Shown here: one piece after another, positions 24,275 to 33,503 of the stretch
Numbering within the stretch: position 1 is the stretch's first letter
How the letters are laid out: each line of letters starts with the position of its first letter
Assembly: GCF_017312405.1 (NCBI RefSeq)
Contig: NZ_BLTG01000019.1
Location: 105,109-169,108 of the forward strand
DNA length: 64,000 bases
Direction: 5' to 3'
Source of the DNA: Mycobacterium sp. PO1
GTDB lineage: Bacteria; Actinomycetota; Actinomycetes; Mycobacteriales; Mycobacteriaceae
The notes under the pieces: model-generated
Database searches by the model: none
The model's input: only the letters and a program-made list of their open reading frames with translations
What the model was told of the DNA's origin: nothing
Program-made: the position numbers and the translations under genes

Positions 24275-25867
24275 TCACTCGGTCGGGACGTCCCCTGGTC
24301 CGCTGCCGGCCCTGACGGCCGGCGCATGATCGACCCGCAATGTCGGCAACGCCCGGCACAGCGCGGTCAGATCGCGCCCGGCGCACATGACCGTGCGGTC
24401 GGGTCGAACGACGACGGCCGTCACGTGCCGGTCACGCAGCCAGTCGAAAAGCTCCGAACCCGGGGAGACGGCGACGGTGTGCGCTCCCCTCTCATCGACC
24501 ATGCGCTGCTGCTGCGGTGTCAGTGGCGCTGCTGTCACCACGCCGAAGCCGCTGCCGAGCTCCTGATCGATCCGACAGCCGTTGTGCAAGAGGACATTCG
24601 GGCACAGCCGTCCGACGACTCCACGGGTGGTGACGGTGGGTTTCACCATCCTCGATCGCCGCAGTGCAGGCGTTTCGGAGTTCGCGATCCTGGTGCGGAC
24701 GCCCGGTACCAGCCGCAGCTTGGGCAGGACGAGACGCCGGGCGGCCGAGCCGAATCGACCACCCGCGGTCATGGCGCGACCGATTCTCAGGGCCAGCGCG
24801 ATCATCTGCCGTGCGTGTGGTTTCCGCTCCTGCTGATAGCTGTCGAGGACGTCCACCGACAGCTCCCCGCGGCACACACCCGCGATCTTCCATGCCAGGT
24901 TCATCGCATCGCGCAGCCCGGCACCCATGCCCTGGCCGATGAACGGCGGCGTGAGGTGCGCGGCGTCGCCGAGCAGGAAAATCGGCCCTGAGCGCCAACG
25001 GTCGGCGATCTGAGCGCGGAAGGTGTATTCGGCCACCCGCATGATCGTCAGCTCGGCATCGCCGACGTGACGAGTCCACGGAGCGATCAGGGGCCGCAGT
25101 GCCGCCAACGAGGCGAAGTCGTCTGCGGACTCGTTGTCGAGGAGGGCGAACTCCCAGCGGTAGCGAGCGTCGCCGATGCGCATATAGGTGGCGGCGCGCT
25201 GCTCGTCACAAACCTGGTGGACGCCATCCCACTGGCGCAGGTCCACCGTCGTCTCCACGTCGACCACGAGCCACCGCTGGTCGAACTTCCGGCCCCGCAT
25301 CGTCGAACCGATCGCGTCACGCACGACGCTGTTGGCGCCGTCGCAGCCCAGCACGTAGTCCGCCGTCACGACCGACTCACGTCCGCTCGTCCGGTCCCTC
25401 ACCTGCAGGCGGGGTCCTCCTGACAGCCCGGTGGTGATCCCGAGCACCTCGGTGTCCGGCCGCAGCCGGGCGCACGCGTACCGCTTCAGGTTTCGTCGCA
25501 GCAGTTCTTCGAGCGCGGGCTGGTCGAACATGTTCGCCGCCGGAAACCCGTTCGGGGTCAGCGTGCTGTCCCGGTTGAATTCCGCCAGCACGGTCAGGTC
25601 ACGGGTGACCAGGCGCAGCCCCCGGGCCGGCCTGGAGATGACGCCGAACTCGTCGGCGACGCCGAGCCGCGCCAGGATGCGGTAGACCTCGTCGTCCAGG
25701 TGCACGGCGCGGGGCTGGGGATAGACCTGCGACCAGCGCTCCAGCACCATGGTGTCGACGCCGTACTGGGCGAGCAGCGTCGCCGCGGTGATTCCGGTGG
25801 GTCCGCCGCCGACGATCACCACCGAGACATGCTCGCTGTCGGCCGTGGACCCGGTTCCTGCACTCAC
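24275..25867 (-). CDS. FAD-dependent aromatic hydroxylase, MhpA/PheA type (cluster A)
   Basis: A flavoprotein monooxygenase of about 530 aa. It has the N-terminal GxGxxG fold VVIVGGGPTGITAATLL, the middle DG motif VLGCDGANSVVRDAIG and the second FAD motif FLLGDAAHLTPPFIGQG followed by DAMNLAWKIAG. This architecture is that of 3-(3-hydroxyphenyl)propionate and phenol hydroxylases that ortho-hydroxylate phenols. The start is uncertain: GTG at 25867 is used because it begins close to the FAD fold; a TTG at 25903, right after the previous stop, would add 12 residues. Neither has a clear ribosome site. Confidence 0.88.
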   Translation of the reverse strand: MSAGTGSTADSEHVSVVIVGGGPTGITAATLLAQYGVDTMVLERWSQVYPQPRAVHLDDEVYRILARLGVADEFGVISRPARGLRLVTRDLTVLAEFNRDSTLTPNGFPAANMFDQPALEELLRRNLKRYACARLRPDTEVLGITTGLSGGPRLQVRDRTSGRESVVTADYVLGCDGANSVVRDAIGSTMRGRKFDQRWLVVDVETTVDLRQWDGVHQVCDEQRAATYMRIGDARYRWEFALLDNESADDFASLAALRPLIAPWTRHVGDAELTIMRVAEYTFRAQIADRWRSGPIFLLGDAAHLTPPFIGQGMGAGLRDAMNLAWKIAGVCRGELSVDVLDSYQQERKPHARQMIALALRIGRAMTAGGRFGSAARRLVLPKLRLVPGVRTRIANSETPALRRSRMVKPTVTTRGVVGRLCPNVLLHNGCRIDQELGSGFGVVTAAPLTPQQQRMVDERGAHTVAVSPGSELFDWLRDRHVTAVVVRPDRTVMCAGRDLTALCRALPTLRVDHAPAVRAGSGPGDVPTE

Positions 25868-25904
25868 GGCACGCCGGCGCGGAGCGGCTCCGGGACGACG
25901 CAAC

Positions 25905-26843
25905 TCATGCGTGTCGTACCGTCAGCCGCTGCGCACCGAGGTCGATGGCACCGTCGTCAGTGGCGATCGTCGCCTCGATCCGGTCACCGTGCTGAAGGTA
26001 GTTGGGGTTCTTCGCCTGCCGGGTGAAGAACGCCTTCCATTTCACCGCCGGCGGCAACAGGTTGCCGATCAGCTCGATCGGCTTCGGCGGCGCTTTGAGC
26101 GCTGTGCCCGAGGGCGTGCCGGTCAGGATCAGGTCGCCGGCACTGAGGTGTTGGAACCGCGTCAGCGCCTGCAAGGCCTGCAATGGCCGATACAGCATGT
26201 CTCCGTCGACGACGGAGTTCTGCCGCTCGTCACCGTTGACACTCAAGCGCAGCCGCAGATCGCCGAAGCGGGCCAACTCCGCTGGGTCGAGCAGCACCAG
26301 GGCCGGACCCACGGGCGTGAATGTCGGATAGGACTTCGCCTCGTAGAACTGGGTTTGCGGCAGCTGGATGTCGCGGGCCGACACATCGTTGGTGACCGTC
26401 AGGCCCGCGATGTAGTCAGCGAGATTGGCGTCGGTGAGGCTGGTGCCGACCGGGACATCTCGTCCGACGACCAACCCGATCTCCACTTCGTAATCGAGCA
26501 GTGTGACGTGGGACGGGCGCACGATCTCGCTGTGCGGGCCGCTGATCGACGCTGATGACTTTCGAAAGAAGGTCAACGGCACCGTCTTCGGGTCCATCCC
26601 GGAGTCGACTACGTGGGATTCGAAGTTCGTCATCTGCGCGACGACCCGGCACGGCGCAGTCACCGGCGACAGCAGGTCCAGATCGTCCACCGCGACCGTC
26701 CCCTCGGAGGCGGCGGCCGCGTCGACCGCGGCCCGGTCCGCGAGAAGTTCACCGGTACTGGTCGCCGTGGTCGAGATCTTGGCTGCGCCGGTCGGGGTCT
26801 GCACCCACCAGGCGTCAGCGGTGCGGAGAACGGAAACGGTCAC
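25905..26843 (-). CDS. Fumarylacetoacetate hydrolase-family protein (cluster A)
   Basis: A 312-aa FAH-superfamily enzyme. The metal-binding core is intact: LLDYEVEIGLVVGRDVP, NDVSARDIQLPQ, KSYPTFTPVGP and GDLILTGTPSG. Members hydrolyse or decarboxylate meta-cleavage products such as 2-hydroxy-6-oxo-dienoates and 2-oxo-hept-3-ene-dioates. The GTG at 26841-26843 overlaps the VOC stop by 4 bp (GTGA), a sign of coupled translation. It shares its motifs and its genomic companions with the FAH protein encoded at 38519-39478. Confidence 0.92.
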   Translation of the reverse strand: MTVSVLRTADAWWVQTPTGAAKISTTATSTGELLADRAAVDAAAASEGTVAVDDLDLLSPVTAPCRVVAQMTNFESHVVDSGMDPKTVPLTFFRKSSASISGPHSEIVRPSHVTLLDYEVEIGLVVGRDVPVGTSLTDANLADYIAGLTVTNDVSARDIQLPQTQFYEAKSYPTFTPVGPALVLLDPAELARFGDLRLRLSVNGDERQNSVVDGDMLYRPLQALQALTRFQHLSAGDLILTGTPSGTALKAPPKPIELIGNLLPPAVKWKAFFTRQAKNPNYLQHGDRIEATIATDDGAIDLGAQRLTVRHA

Positions 26844-27961
26844 GAGACAGCAACTTTCAGTAGGCCGATGAGGCGGTTCAGGTCGAATTCGTTGTCGTGG
26901 CGTAGGGCGGTCAGCATGGAGGTGAGCTGATGACGCGCTGCGCGCGGGCTGGTATCGAGAAAGTCGCTGGTCGCCGGCGGTCCCCATTGCGCCAGCCCGG
27001 ACGCCGTGAATGGGGCCCACCCGGGTTCGAGCGAGTTGTCGAACTTGTCGCCGTCGGCGAAGTGCTCGACGAGGAAGCCGTCGGGATCCCGCCAGTAGTC
27101 GAACAGTTGGCTGCCCTGGATGTGCCGGCCGATGCCCCAGGACCGGGCGTAACCGCGGTCGTGGAGGTACTCACCACCGGCGGCCAGGGCGTCGAGATCA
27201 CAGACTTCGTAGGCGGAATGGACGTATCGATCGGCCGGGCCGAGCGCCAGCGCGAGGGTGTGATGGTCGGCGGGAACAGACCCGAGGTCGCAACGGATGA
27301 AGCTCATGGCCGGGCCCCGGTCACGTTGGCCCGGGAAGAACAGGAAATCGCTGACGATCATGCCGAGGGTGTCCAGGTACCAGTCGAGGGTCTGCCGGTA
27401 GGTGGTCGACTGCAGCACCAGATGTCCGAGCCGTTGCACACGCGCCGGAACGCGCGGCGGCCGCACCGTGGCGTTGATGCGCGCATCACCGCACCCGGTG
27501 TTGGCCACCTGCGGCGCCTGCGACGGATACGCCGGGAGCTCATGCATTCCGGCTACGACCTTGACGGCGTTGCCACTCGGGTCGGTCAGCTGCACCGACA
27601 GTCCGCCGATCGGTTCCGGCAGCCGTTGCACGGGCACTCCGAGCTTGTCCGAGAGCCGTACCACGTCCACTTCGTCGGCCGCGCGGAAAGCGGCACCGGC
27701 GAAGCGGGTGCGCGGTCCTCGTCGCAGGATGACGCACGCAGCCCCGGCCTCGGTACCGCGAAGATGCAACTCCTGCGGGGAGCGCAGCGCGACACCGAAC
27801 CCGAAGGCCCGCGCGAACGCCTCGGCGCGGACCAGGTCGGGTTTGTCGAACTCGAGCCACGCGATGTCGGCGATGCGGATGACCGGGTCGCGGGAGCGGC
27901 CCGCGTGTTCCCCGCGCAGCGCACCCCGCTCAGCGTGCAGGTCGGTGTGCGCGCCGGACAT
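26840..27961 (-). CDS. VOC-family extradiol dioxygenase-like protein, two modules (cluster A)
   Basis: A protein of about 373 aa with two vicinal-oxygen-chelate modules, the layout of type I extradiol (catechol 2,3-) dioxygenases. Candidate metal ligands in the C-terminal module are His in GHLVLQS, His in YVHSAYEVCD and Glu in FLVEHFADG. The segment GRHIQGSQLFDYWRDPDG closely follows the extradiol dioxygenase fingerprint but with Phe-Asp-Tyr in place of the usual spacing. It probably opens the ring of a catechol made by the FAD hydroxylase. ATG 27961 has GGAG at good spacing; ATG 27982 is an alternative. A start at 28021 would overlap TetR operators and is unlikely. Confidence 0.85.
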   Translation of the reverse strand: MSGAHTDLHAERGALRGEHAGRSRDPVIRIADIAWLEFDKPDLVRAEAFARAFGFGVALRSPQELHLRGTEAGAACVILRRGPRTRFAGAAFRAADEVDVVRLSDKLGVPVQRLPEPIGGLSVQLTDPSGNAVKVVAGMHELPAYPSQAPQVANTGCGDARINATVRPPRVPARVQRLGHLVLQSTTYRQTLDWYLDTLGMIVSDFLFFPGQRDRGPAMSFIRCDLGSVPADHHTLALALGPADRYVHSAYEVCDLDALAAGGEYLHDRGYARSWGIGRHIQGSQLFDYWRDPDGFLVEHFADGDKFDNSLEPGWAPFTASGLAQWGPPATSDFLDTSPRAARHQLTSMLTALRHDNEFDLNRLIGLLKVAVS

Positions 27962-28006
27962 CGGCGTCTCCGTAGTCGACATGGACAACCACAACCTCTC
28001 ATTGGT

Positions 28007-28020
28007 TGACGAAATCGTCA
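28007..28020. promoter_or_regulatory. TetR operator 1, TGACGAAATCGTCA
   Basis: Palindrome with arms TGACGA and TCGTCA around AA. It lies in the divergent region between the VOC gene and the tetR gene. A near copy lies 44 bp away. Confidence 0.72.
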
Positions 28021-28050
28021 CATGCGATCGAAGCGTCAGTCAAGAGTCTC

Positions 28051-28064
28051 TGACGAAATCATCA
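28051..28064. promoter_or_regulatory. TetR operator 2, TGACGAAATCATCA
   Basis: Matches operator 1 in 13 of 14 positions. The centre-to-centre distance of 44 bp is about four helical turns. It lies 31 bp before the tetR start, overlapping the region expected for its promoter, so the regulator probably represses itself and the oxidative operon. Confidence 0.72.
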
Positions 28065-28094
28065 GAATTGACTTCTCCTGGTACTCTGCCTGCC

Positions 28095-28793
28095 ATGGAT
28101 GCGCCCGAGCGCGAGAGCCGCGAGCGGTCAGAAGAACCGGTCAACCGGCTGGAACGGCGCAAGATGCGGACCCGGGCCGCCCTCATCCGTGCCGCCCAGG
28201 GATTCATCGCCCGAAACAGGATGGACGTACCGGTCCTGGAGATCACTCAAGCTGCCGACGTCGGAATGGGTTCGTTCTACAACCACTTCGGCAGCAAGGA
28301 GGAGTTGTTCGAAGCTGCCGTGACCGACGCCCTCGACAGGTTCGGGGCTCTGCTGGACGGTCTCACGTCATCGACAACCGATCCCGCGGAGGCCTTCGCG
28401 GCCAGATTCCGCCTCAGCGGCCGGCTGTTTCGACACCGCCCGCAGGAGGCCGCACTGCTGCTGGCCAATGGCAGCTCGCTGATCCTGTCCGAACGCGGCC
28501 TGTCTCCCCGCGCGCAGCGAGACATCACCACGGCGATCGAGCAGGGCCGCTTCACGATCGGTGATCCCGAGTTGGGCCTCGCAGTCGCCGGCGGTACGTT
28601 GTTCGGTCTGGGCGCACTGCTGCGTGACCGTCCCGACCGGGACGTGGACGCCACGGTCGACGAGATGACCGAGAAGGTGCTGCGCATGTTCGGTATGACG
28701 CCGAAGCAGGCGCAGGCTCTGTGCCGAAAACCGTTACCCGATCTGTCGTCGTTGCACGAATCGCCGGTCGACTGGCCGACGCCGCGGCGGTGA
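28095..28793 (+). CDS. TetR-family regulator of oxidative cluster A
   Basis: A 232-aa TetR regulator. The helix-turn-helix spans about residues 20-65 (RTRAALIRAAQGFIARNR, ITQAADVGMGSFYNHFGSKE). The C-terminal domain is helical and ends in a proline-rich tail. A TACTCT box (28082-28087) lies only 7 nt upstream of the ATG, so the mRNA is probably leaderless. It is divergent from the VOC-FAH-hydroxylase-P450 unit with two operator-like palindromes between them. Confidence 0.92.
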   Translation: MDAPERESRERSEEPVNRLERRKMRTRAALIRAAQGFIARNRMDVPVLEITQAADVGMGSFYNHFGSKEELFEAAVTDALDRFGALLDGLTSSTTDPAEAFAARFRLSGRLFRHRPQEAALLLANGSSLILSERGLSPRAQRDITTAIEQGRFTIGDPELGLAVAGGTLFGLGALLRDRPDRDVDATVDEMTEKVLRMFGMTPKQAQALCRKPLPDLSSLHESPVDWPTPRR

Positions 28794-28806
28794 ATCGGGT
28801 CTGCTG

Positions 28807-28831
28807 GGCGGGCGCGGCGAGGAGGCCCGCC
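28807..28831 (+). terminator. GC-rich hairpin after tetR
   Basis: Arms GGCGGGC (28807-28813) and GCCCGCC (28825-28831), 11-nt loop, 14 bp after the tetR stop. No T-run follows; a weak intrinsic terminator at best. Confidence 0.4.
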
Positions 28832-28969
28832 GCTCATTCTCTCCGGACGGCCGCCGGTCCGTGCAGTACAGCCGGCGGCGGTCGGTGTCGTACCCAGGTG
28901 CTGTGATCGACGTCCGCCGCCGCGGCGTGGCGCCACTATCAACAGCTGTCACTTTGTTAACATCCCGCC

Positions 28970-29776
28970 GTGCCGGAGACACCATGGGCCAGAGCTGAGC
29001 AACGCTCGCGCCCGGTAAACCGGCGACAAGCACTGCGCATCGCGGCCGCCATGTCCGCGCTCGCCGGGTTCGGCGCCGCGTCCACCCACCGAGCGCCCGA
29101 GGCGTCCGCAGCGCTGCCGACGCTCATCGACTACGCCATGCGCCAGATACCGGCACAGGACATCCGCGCCGCCGGCCATGCCGGTGTGATCAACTACGTC
29201 TCCACGTCACGACCAGGATCGAACTTCGGCGCCAAGCCGATCACCCTGCCCTATGCCCGCTCGCTCAACGCCGCGGGGCTGGCCATCGTCAGCAACTACC
29301 AGTACGGGAAGCCCGGCGGGACGGCGCCGTCGGACTTCACCCGGGGTTATGCCGGCGGGGTCGCCGATGCGCGCACCGCATGGGCGCTGCACACCGCAGC
29401 AGGCGGCGGCCGCAGCGCACCGATCTTCTTCAGCGTCGACGACGACATCGACCGCACCGCATGGAACGACCTGGCACTGCCGTGGTTTCGCGGCATCAAC
29501 TCCGTACTGGGCGCGCAGCGCACGGGCGTCTACGGCGGCGTCAACACCTGCCAGTGGGCCGCGGCCGACGGGGTCATCGGGCGATCGCTGTCACCGGGGC
29601 ACGTGTGGGCATGGCAGACCCGATCCTGGTCTCGCGGTCAGATCTACCCGGCAGCAGTGCTCTACCAACGCATCATCGACACCGCCTCGAATCCCGGCCC
29701 GATCGTCGGCGGCATCCGCGTGGATGTGAACGACGTGCTGGCCCAGGACTGCGGCCAGTGGAGTCTTCACCCCTGA
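28970..29776 (+). CDS. DUF1906 glycoside-hydrolase-like Tat-exported protein (Rv2525c-like)
   Basis: A 268-aa protein resembling M. tuberculosis Rv2525c. A twin-arginine signal (NRRQALRIAAAMSAL) precedes a TIM-barrel DUF1906 domain: LIDYAMRQIPAQDIRAAG, VINYVSTSRPG, SNYQYGKPGG, and acidic residues in FFSVDDDIDR and RVDVNDVLA consistent with a glycosidase-like active site. Rv2525c is exported by Tat and has been linked to cell-wall homeostasis; the substrate is unknown. The GTG start lies 6 nt after a TAACAT box (28958-28963), suggesting a leaderless transcript. Confidence 0.88.
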   Translation: MPETPWARAEQRSRPVNRRQALRIAAAMSALAGFGAASTHRAPEASAALPTLIDYAMRQIPAQDIRAAGHAGVINYVSTSRPGSNFGAKPITLPYARSLNAAGLAIVSNYQYGKPGGTAPSDFTRGYAGGVADARTAWALHTAAGGGRSAPIFFSVDDDIDRTAWNDLALPWFRGINSVLGAQRTGVYGGVNTCQWAAADGVIGRSLSPGHVWAWQTRSWSRGQIYPAAVLYQRIIDTASNPGPIVGGIRVDVNDVLAQDCGQWSLHP

Positions 29777-29786
29777 GCGCTGCAGC

Positions 29787-30878
29787 TCACCCGGGTGTCG
29801 TGGTGATGTGAACGTGGTCGTAGTGCCCGTAGCCCGAGGCTTGCGGACCGGCCGGCGTGTAGTACGTGCCGCGCCAGATCACGTCCTGCAGCCCGAACCG
29901 GGCCGCGTTGCTCATCGCGAAGGCGAGTATTTCGTCTCCGAGCGCGATGCCCTGCGGGCTTGCCGAGTTGGGAATCATGATGTCGATCGCCAGACCGCTC
30001 GGATGCCAGGGCTTGGAGTCCGGGCGGACGCCGTCGATCGCGGCGATCTGGGGGAACCTGGCGCTGACGGCTCGGGCCGCCAAGACGGTGTTGGGCTGCA
30101 GCCCCGCCTCATTCGCCACACCCACCGGCAACGCCTCCGGGAGGCCGGGGGGCGGTGCCGGTACCGCCGCAATCGGTGGGTCGACCGGGGTGGGCGCGGC
30201 GGGCGCGGGCGGGAGGACGGCGGCGGCGTTGTCGACAGCCGCCCGCTGGGGTGGCGTCAACACCGCATACTGCGCCTCGGCCGCGAGGATCTGCTGCTGC
30301 AGACCGGTCCACTTGACCTGCAACTCGGTTTGCACCTTGGCCGCCTGCTCGGCGGCCCCGCGGGCGTCGACGGCCGACTTCTCGGAAGTCCGGGCGGCCG
30401 CGGCGGCGCGTTCGCGCGCTGCCCGGAAAGCTCTCATCTGATCAGCCATCTCCGTAGCCATCGCGCGTTGCAGCGACAGCTCGTCGATCAGTTGTTGCGG
30501 GGACGCCGCGCTGAGCACGGCGGCCAACTGATCGGTGCGCCCACCCATGTACGTCATCGCGGCCACCCGGTTGACGGCCTCCTGGTAGGGCTGCAGCGCT
30601 GAGTTCGCTTCCTCGAGGGCCCGCAGTTCGGCGCGGTGGCGGTCTTCGGCCGCGGCCTGCGCCGCCCGAGTGGCGTCCACGTCACGCTGCGCCTCCGTCA
30701 CCGCCTGACGCGTCTGCACGGCCTGGCGGGACAGCTCCTCGAGCCGGGACACCGCGTCCGAAGCCGGGTCCGCGTGGACGCCGACCGTCGTGACCGCCAC
30801 GGTCAGGATCGCGGCCGCGAAACCGTACGTCAGGCGCCGGAGTGCGCAGCGTCCTGACGTCATGCGCAGCGTCACCAT
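29787..30878 (-). CDS. Exported coiled-coil protein with C-terminal peptidase-like domain
   Basis: A 363-aa secreted protein. A signal peptide (about residues 14-36, ending HADP) is followed by a long Ala/Glu/Gln-rich coiled coil (about 40-210), a Pro-Ala linker (about 220-250) and a compact C-terminal domain with HPSGLAIDIMIPNS and GHYDHVHITTTPG. The His and Asp residues in those motifs resemble the metal sites of VanY/LAS-type peptidases. The coiled coil resembles the N-termini of RipA-type cell-wall proteins. A cell-wall role is likely but the activity is untested. The exact start (ATG 30878 or 30863) is uncertain. Confidence 0.82.
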   Translation of the reverse strand: MVTLRMTSGRCALRRLTYGFAAAILTVAVTTVGVHADPASDAVSRLEELSRQAVQTRQAVTEAQRDVDATRAAQAAAEDRHRAELRALEEANSALQPYQEAVNRVAAMTYMGGRTDQLAAVLSAASPQQLIDELSLQRAMATEMADQMRAFRAARERAAAAARTSEKSAVDARGAAEQAAKVQTELQVKWTGLQQQILAAEAQYAVLTPPQRAAVDNAAAVLPPAPAAPTPVDPPIAAVPAPPPGLPEALPVGVANEAGLQPNTVLAARAVSARFPQIAAIDGVRPDSKPWHPSGLAIDIMIPNSASPQGIALGDEILAFAMSNAARFGLQDVIWRGTYYTPAGPQASGYGHYDHVHITTTPG

Positions 30879-30926
30879 CCTTCGCGGCAGAGGCCGGTGT
30901 CATCCCGGTCACAGGTCTGGGACAGG

Positions 30927-31706
30927 TTACGAAGTGGCCCCGGCGATGTCCACCCGACGGGAGTTGCCCCCTGCTGGCGCTGTTCTCAGCCACACGGCCA
31001 GTACCGCGGCGATACCGATACCGCTGGTCACGGCCAAGAGCGCCGACTGGCTACCCACATTGACGACCACCGCCACCAACGCCCACACCGCGGCGACCGC
31101 GACGCCGCCGGAACCCCGCCCGAGCCACAGTGCCGCCAGGACCGCCGCGAGCGCGCAGATCAGGACAACAGCCTGCCAACCGTCCGATGCCGGATCCGCC
31201 GACTCGTGGTCGCCGAGAGCGGAGGCGAGGTTGACGAACACCGCGACGGTCACCCAGCCGCTGTACAACCCGACCGTGAAGCTCTCGAGCCGCGCCTCCC
31301 GGCGGGCCACTCCCGAGCGCAGCGGATGGCTCATCGCCACCCGCAGTGCGCGCAGCGCGGCAGCCACCATCACCACGAGGACCGCGAAGGTCAGCCAGGA
31401 GTTGCCGACCGTGAACGCCACCGACCACGACGCCGAGGCCAGGTACAGCGCCGCCAGGGGCGTGACCAATGCCGCCTGATCGGCGACCGCGGTGCCGTTT
31501 CGCACCACGACCACGGCGTGGACCACGCACAGCAGGTAGATGACGCCCCAGACGGCGAAGGCGTAAGGCGCCGGGCTGATCAGCAGATCCACGCCGCGGC
31601 CGCCGGGTGAGTCGCCGCCCGAGAACTGCACGGCGGTCATCGCCACCTGCAGCAATGCCAGAAGCAGCAGCATCCACGACCCGGCACGCCGCTGTGTCGA
31701 TGTCAT
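30927..31706 (-). CDS. Polytopic membrane protein, TspO/MBR-like
   Basis: A 259-aa protein with about seven hydrophobic helices. The PAPYAFAVWGVIYLL segment and the overall helix pattern resemble actinobacterial membrane proteins annotated as tryptophan-rich sensory (TspO/MBR)-related, although tryptophan content is modest. Function is unknown. The ATG at 31704-31706 is used; an in-frame TTG three codons upstream also exists. Confidence 0.72.
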   Translation of the reverse strand: MTSTQRRAGSWMLLLLALLQVAMTAVQFSGGDSPGGRGVDLLISPAPYAFAVWGVIYLLCVVHAVVVVRNGTAVADQAALVTPLAALYLASASWSVAFTVGNSWLTFAVLVVMVAAALRALRVAMSHPLRSGVARREARLESFTVGLYSGWVTVAVFVNLASALGDHESADPASDGWQAVVLICALAAVLAALWLGRGSGGVAVAAVWALVAVVVNVGSQSALLAVTSGIGIAAVLAVWLRTAPAGGNSRRVDIAGATS

Positions 31707-31837
31707 GGTTCCCAAGCTAACGCCTCAACCGTGATCGGCCCCGGGCCGACGGGTCCCCCACACGATGGTGATCGGAGACGTACCGCCCGGCCGTTAGGCT
31801 GAGTTCGCGAATCGGTCGGGCCTGGGGGGAGGTCGTG

Positions 31838-32275
31838 ATGCCAGGCGATGGACCACCCGGCTGGTACCCCGATCCGTCCGGGTCGGGGTCGCCTCGGTGG
31901 TGGGATGGACAGCAGTGGACCCTGCACTTTCGTTCCACCGCCCCGCGACCTGACGCTTCTGCGACAGCCAGGGTCCCGCTGGGTGGCAGGGAGCGGATCG
32001 CCGTCTTCGTCGTTCTGATGTTGGTGACCGTGGGCATCGGCCTGGCAGGGGTGCACGTCCTCCGGGGTCGCGACGAGGGAGACTCGTTCCAGCAGGGCTA
32101 CGAGCTCGGGCGGCGAGTCGTGCACTTGGTCGAGGACGGCACGTCACCGCAAACGGCGTGCGAAACCATGGTGTGGGCTGATCAGATCGGCCGGGGTGCA
32201 CGATATTCGCGTGCAGAAGTTCAGGCACGCACGGCGGGGTGTCTGGAAGCAGTGAGCGACGTGACGGAGCGGTGA
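31838..32275 (+). CDS. DUF2510 single-pass membrane protein
   Basis: A 145-aa protein. The N-terminal DUF2510 motif PPGWYPDPSG...RWWDGQQWT (about residues 6-28) is followed by one transmembrane helix (IAVFVVLMLVTVGIGLAGV) and an extracytoplasmic domain with two cysteines (TACETM and TAGCLEA). GGGGGAGG precedes adjacent GTG and ATG codons; ATG is chosen. A TAGGCT -10-like box is at 31795-31800. Function unknown. Confidence 0.82.
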   Translation: MPGDGPPGWYPDPSGSGSPRWWDGQQWTLHFRSTAPRPDASATARVPLGGRERIAVFVVLMLVTVGIGLAGVHVLRGRDEGDSFQQGYELGRRVVHLVEDGTSPQTACETMVWADQIGRGARYSRAEVQARTAGCLEAVSDVTER

Positions 32276-32390
32276 CATGCGGACGTCGCCATCTGCGGCG
32301 GCCACTCGGATCCAGCTCGGCCGGCAGGCCGGCCTCCGGCGCGGCCCGAAACATGCGATCAGGGCATCCCTCAGGGGCTAGCCTGCACGG

Positions 32391-33479
32391 ATGCCATCGA
32401 CGCCTCTCCCTGTGGTGCTGGCCACCCTCGCCCTCCGGCGCCGCCTCAAGCAGCTCGCGGACCGACTCGTGCCGCCCCAGATCGCGATGCTCGATCTCGG
32501 TGAGGGCGTCGGCGGGGTCCAGGTTGCGGCCACCATCGCCGAACTCGGCATTGCCGATGTCCTCGCCGACGGACCGATGACCGCACAGCAGATCGCCGCC
32601 CGACTCGACTGCGACGCGGAGACCACGCATCGCCTGCTGCGCGGCGCGGTCGCGTGCGGACTGTGCACCATGAACCGCCGCACGGGGGTGGTGACGCTGA
32701 CCCGGACCGGGGCCGTGTTGCGCAGCGACCATCCCGCGTCACTACGGGCCTGGATGCGCTACAAGGGAATGCGGTCGACCGTCGACGCCTGGGGCGGACT
32801 GGCCGAGAGCGTGCGCACCGGCCGGAGCTCGTTCGAGATGGTGCACGGCATGTCGGTCTGGGAGTGGTACGCCCAGCATCCCGACGAAGAACGTGTGTTC
32901 GCGTCGACGATGCGTCAGGCCACCGAAATCAGTGCCCGCGCCATCGCACGGGTCTACCCCTGGCCGCACGACGCTGTGGTGTGCGACGTGGCGGGCGGGA
33001 TCGGGACGCTGCTGTCGACGGTCGTGGCCGAGTCCGGCGGGACTCTGCGTGGTGTCCTGGTCGACAGTGCCGGAATGATCGCGCAAGCCGAGCAGTTCCT
33101 CGCCGACCGGGGTGTCGCCGACCGGATCGACTGCGTCGAGGGTGACATCTTTCGCGCCGTGAACGCCACCGCCGACGTATACCTGCTCAAAGATGTCCTG
33201 CACGACTGGGACGACGAACGCTGCCGCAAGATCCTCGCCGCGGTGGCAGCGAGCATGCCCAGCGGCGCGAAGCTCGTGGTGGCCGAATACCTCCAAGATC
33301 TTCATCGCCCGAATCCGTTCTCGCCGCTGATCGACCTGCACACGCTGACGCAGCGGGATGGCGGACGTCTGCGCTCGGAGGCTGAGCTGTCGGCGCTGTT
33401 CACCGACGTCGGTTTGCGCCCCACCGGCCGGAGTTTCTCGGTGGTGCCGCACGACCTCGTCGAGGCGGAGAAGATCTGA
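32391..33479 (+). CDS. SAM-dependent O-methyltransferase (COMT/ASMT family)
   Basis: A 362-aa class I methyltransferase of the plant caffeate/bacterial polyketide O-methyltransferase type. An N-terminal winged-helix dimerisation domain (AATIAELGIADVLADGPMT) precedes the Rossmann methyltransferase domain with motif I CDVAGGIGTLLS, and LLKDVLHDWDDERCRKIL containing the catalytic-base His. Such enzymes methylate hydroxyl groups on aromatic or polyketide products. TAGCCT at 32379-32384 is 7 nt before the ATG, implying a leaderless transcript. No biosynthetic cluster surrounds it. Confidence 0.9.
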   Translation: MPSTPLPVVLATLALRRRLKQLADRLVPPQIAMLDLGEGVGGVQVAATIAELGIADVLADGPMTAQQIAARLDCDAETTHRLLRGAVACGLCTMNRRTGVVTLTRTGAVLRSDHPASLRAWMRYKGMRSTVDAWGGLAESVRTGRSSFEMVHGMSVWEWYAQHPDEERVFASTMRQATEISARAIARVYPWPHDAVVCDVAGGIGTLLSTVVAESGGTLRGVLVDSAGMIAQAEQFLADRGVADRIDCVEGDIFRAVNATADVYLLKDVLHDWDDERCRKILAAVAASMPSGAKLVVAEYLQDLHRPNPFSPLIDLHTLTQRDGGRLRSEAELSALFTDVGLRPTGRSFSVVPHDLVEAEKI

Positions 33480-33503
33480 TCGTCGGTAGAGTGGTCGAGC
33501 ACT

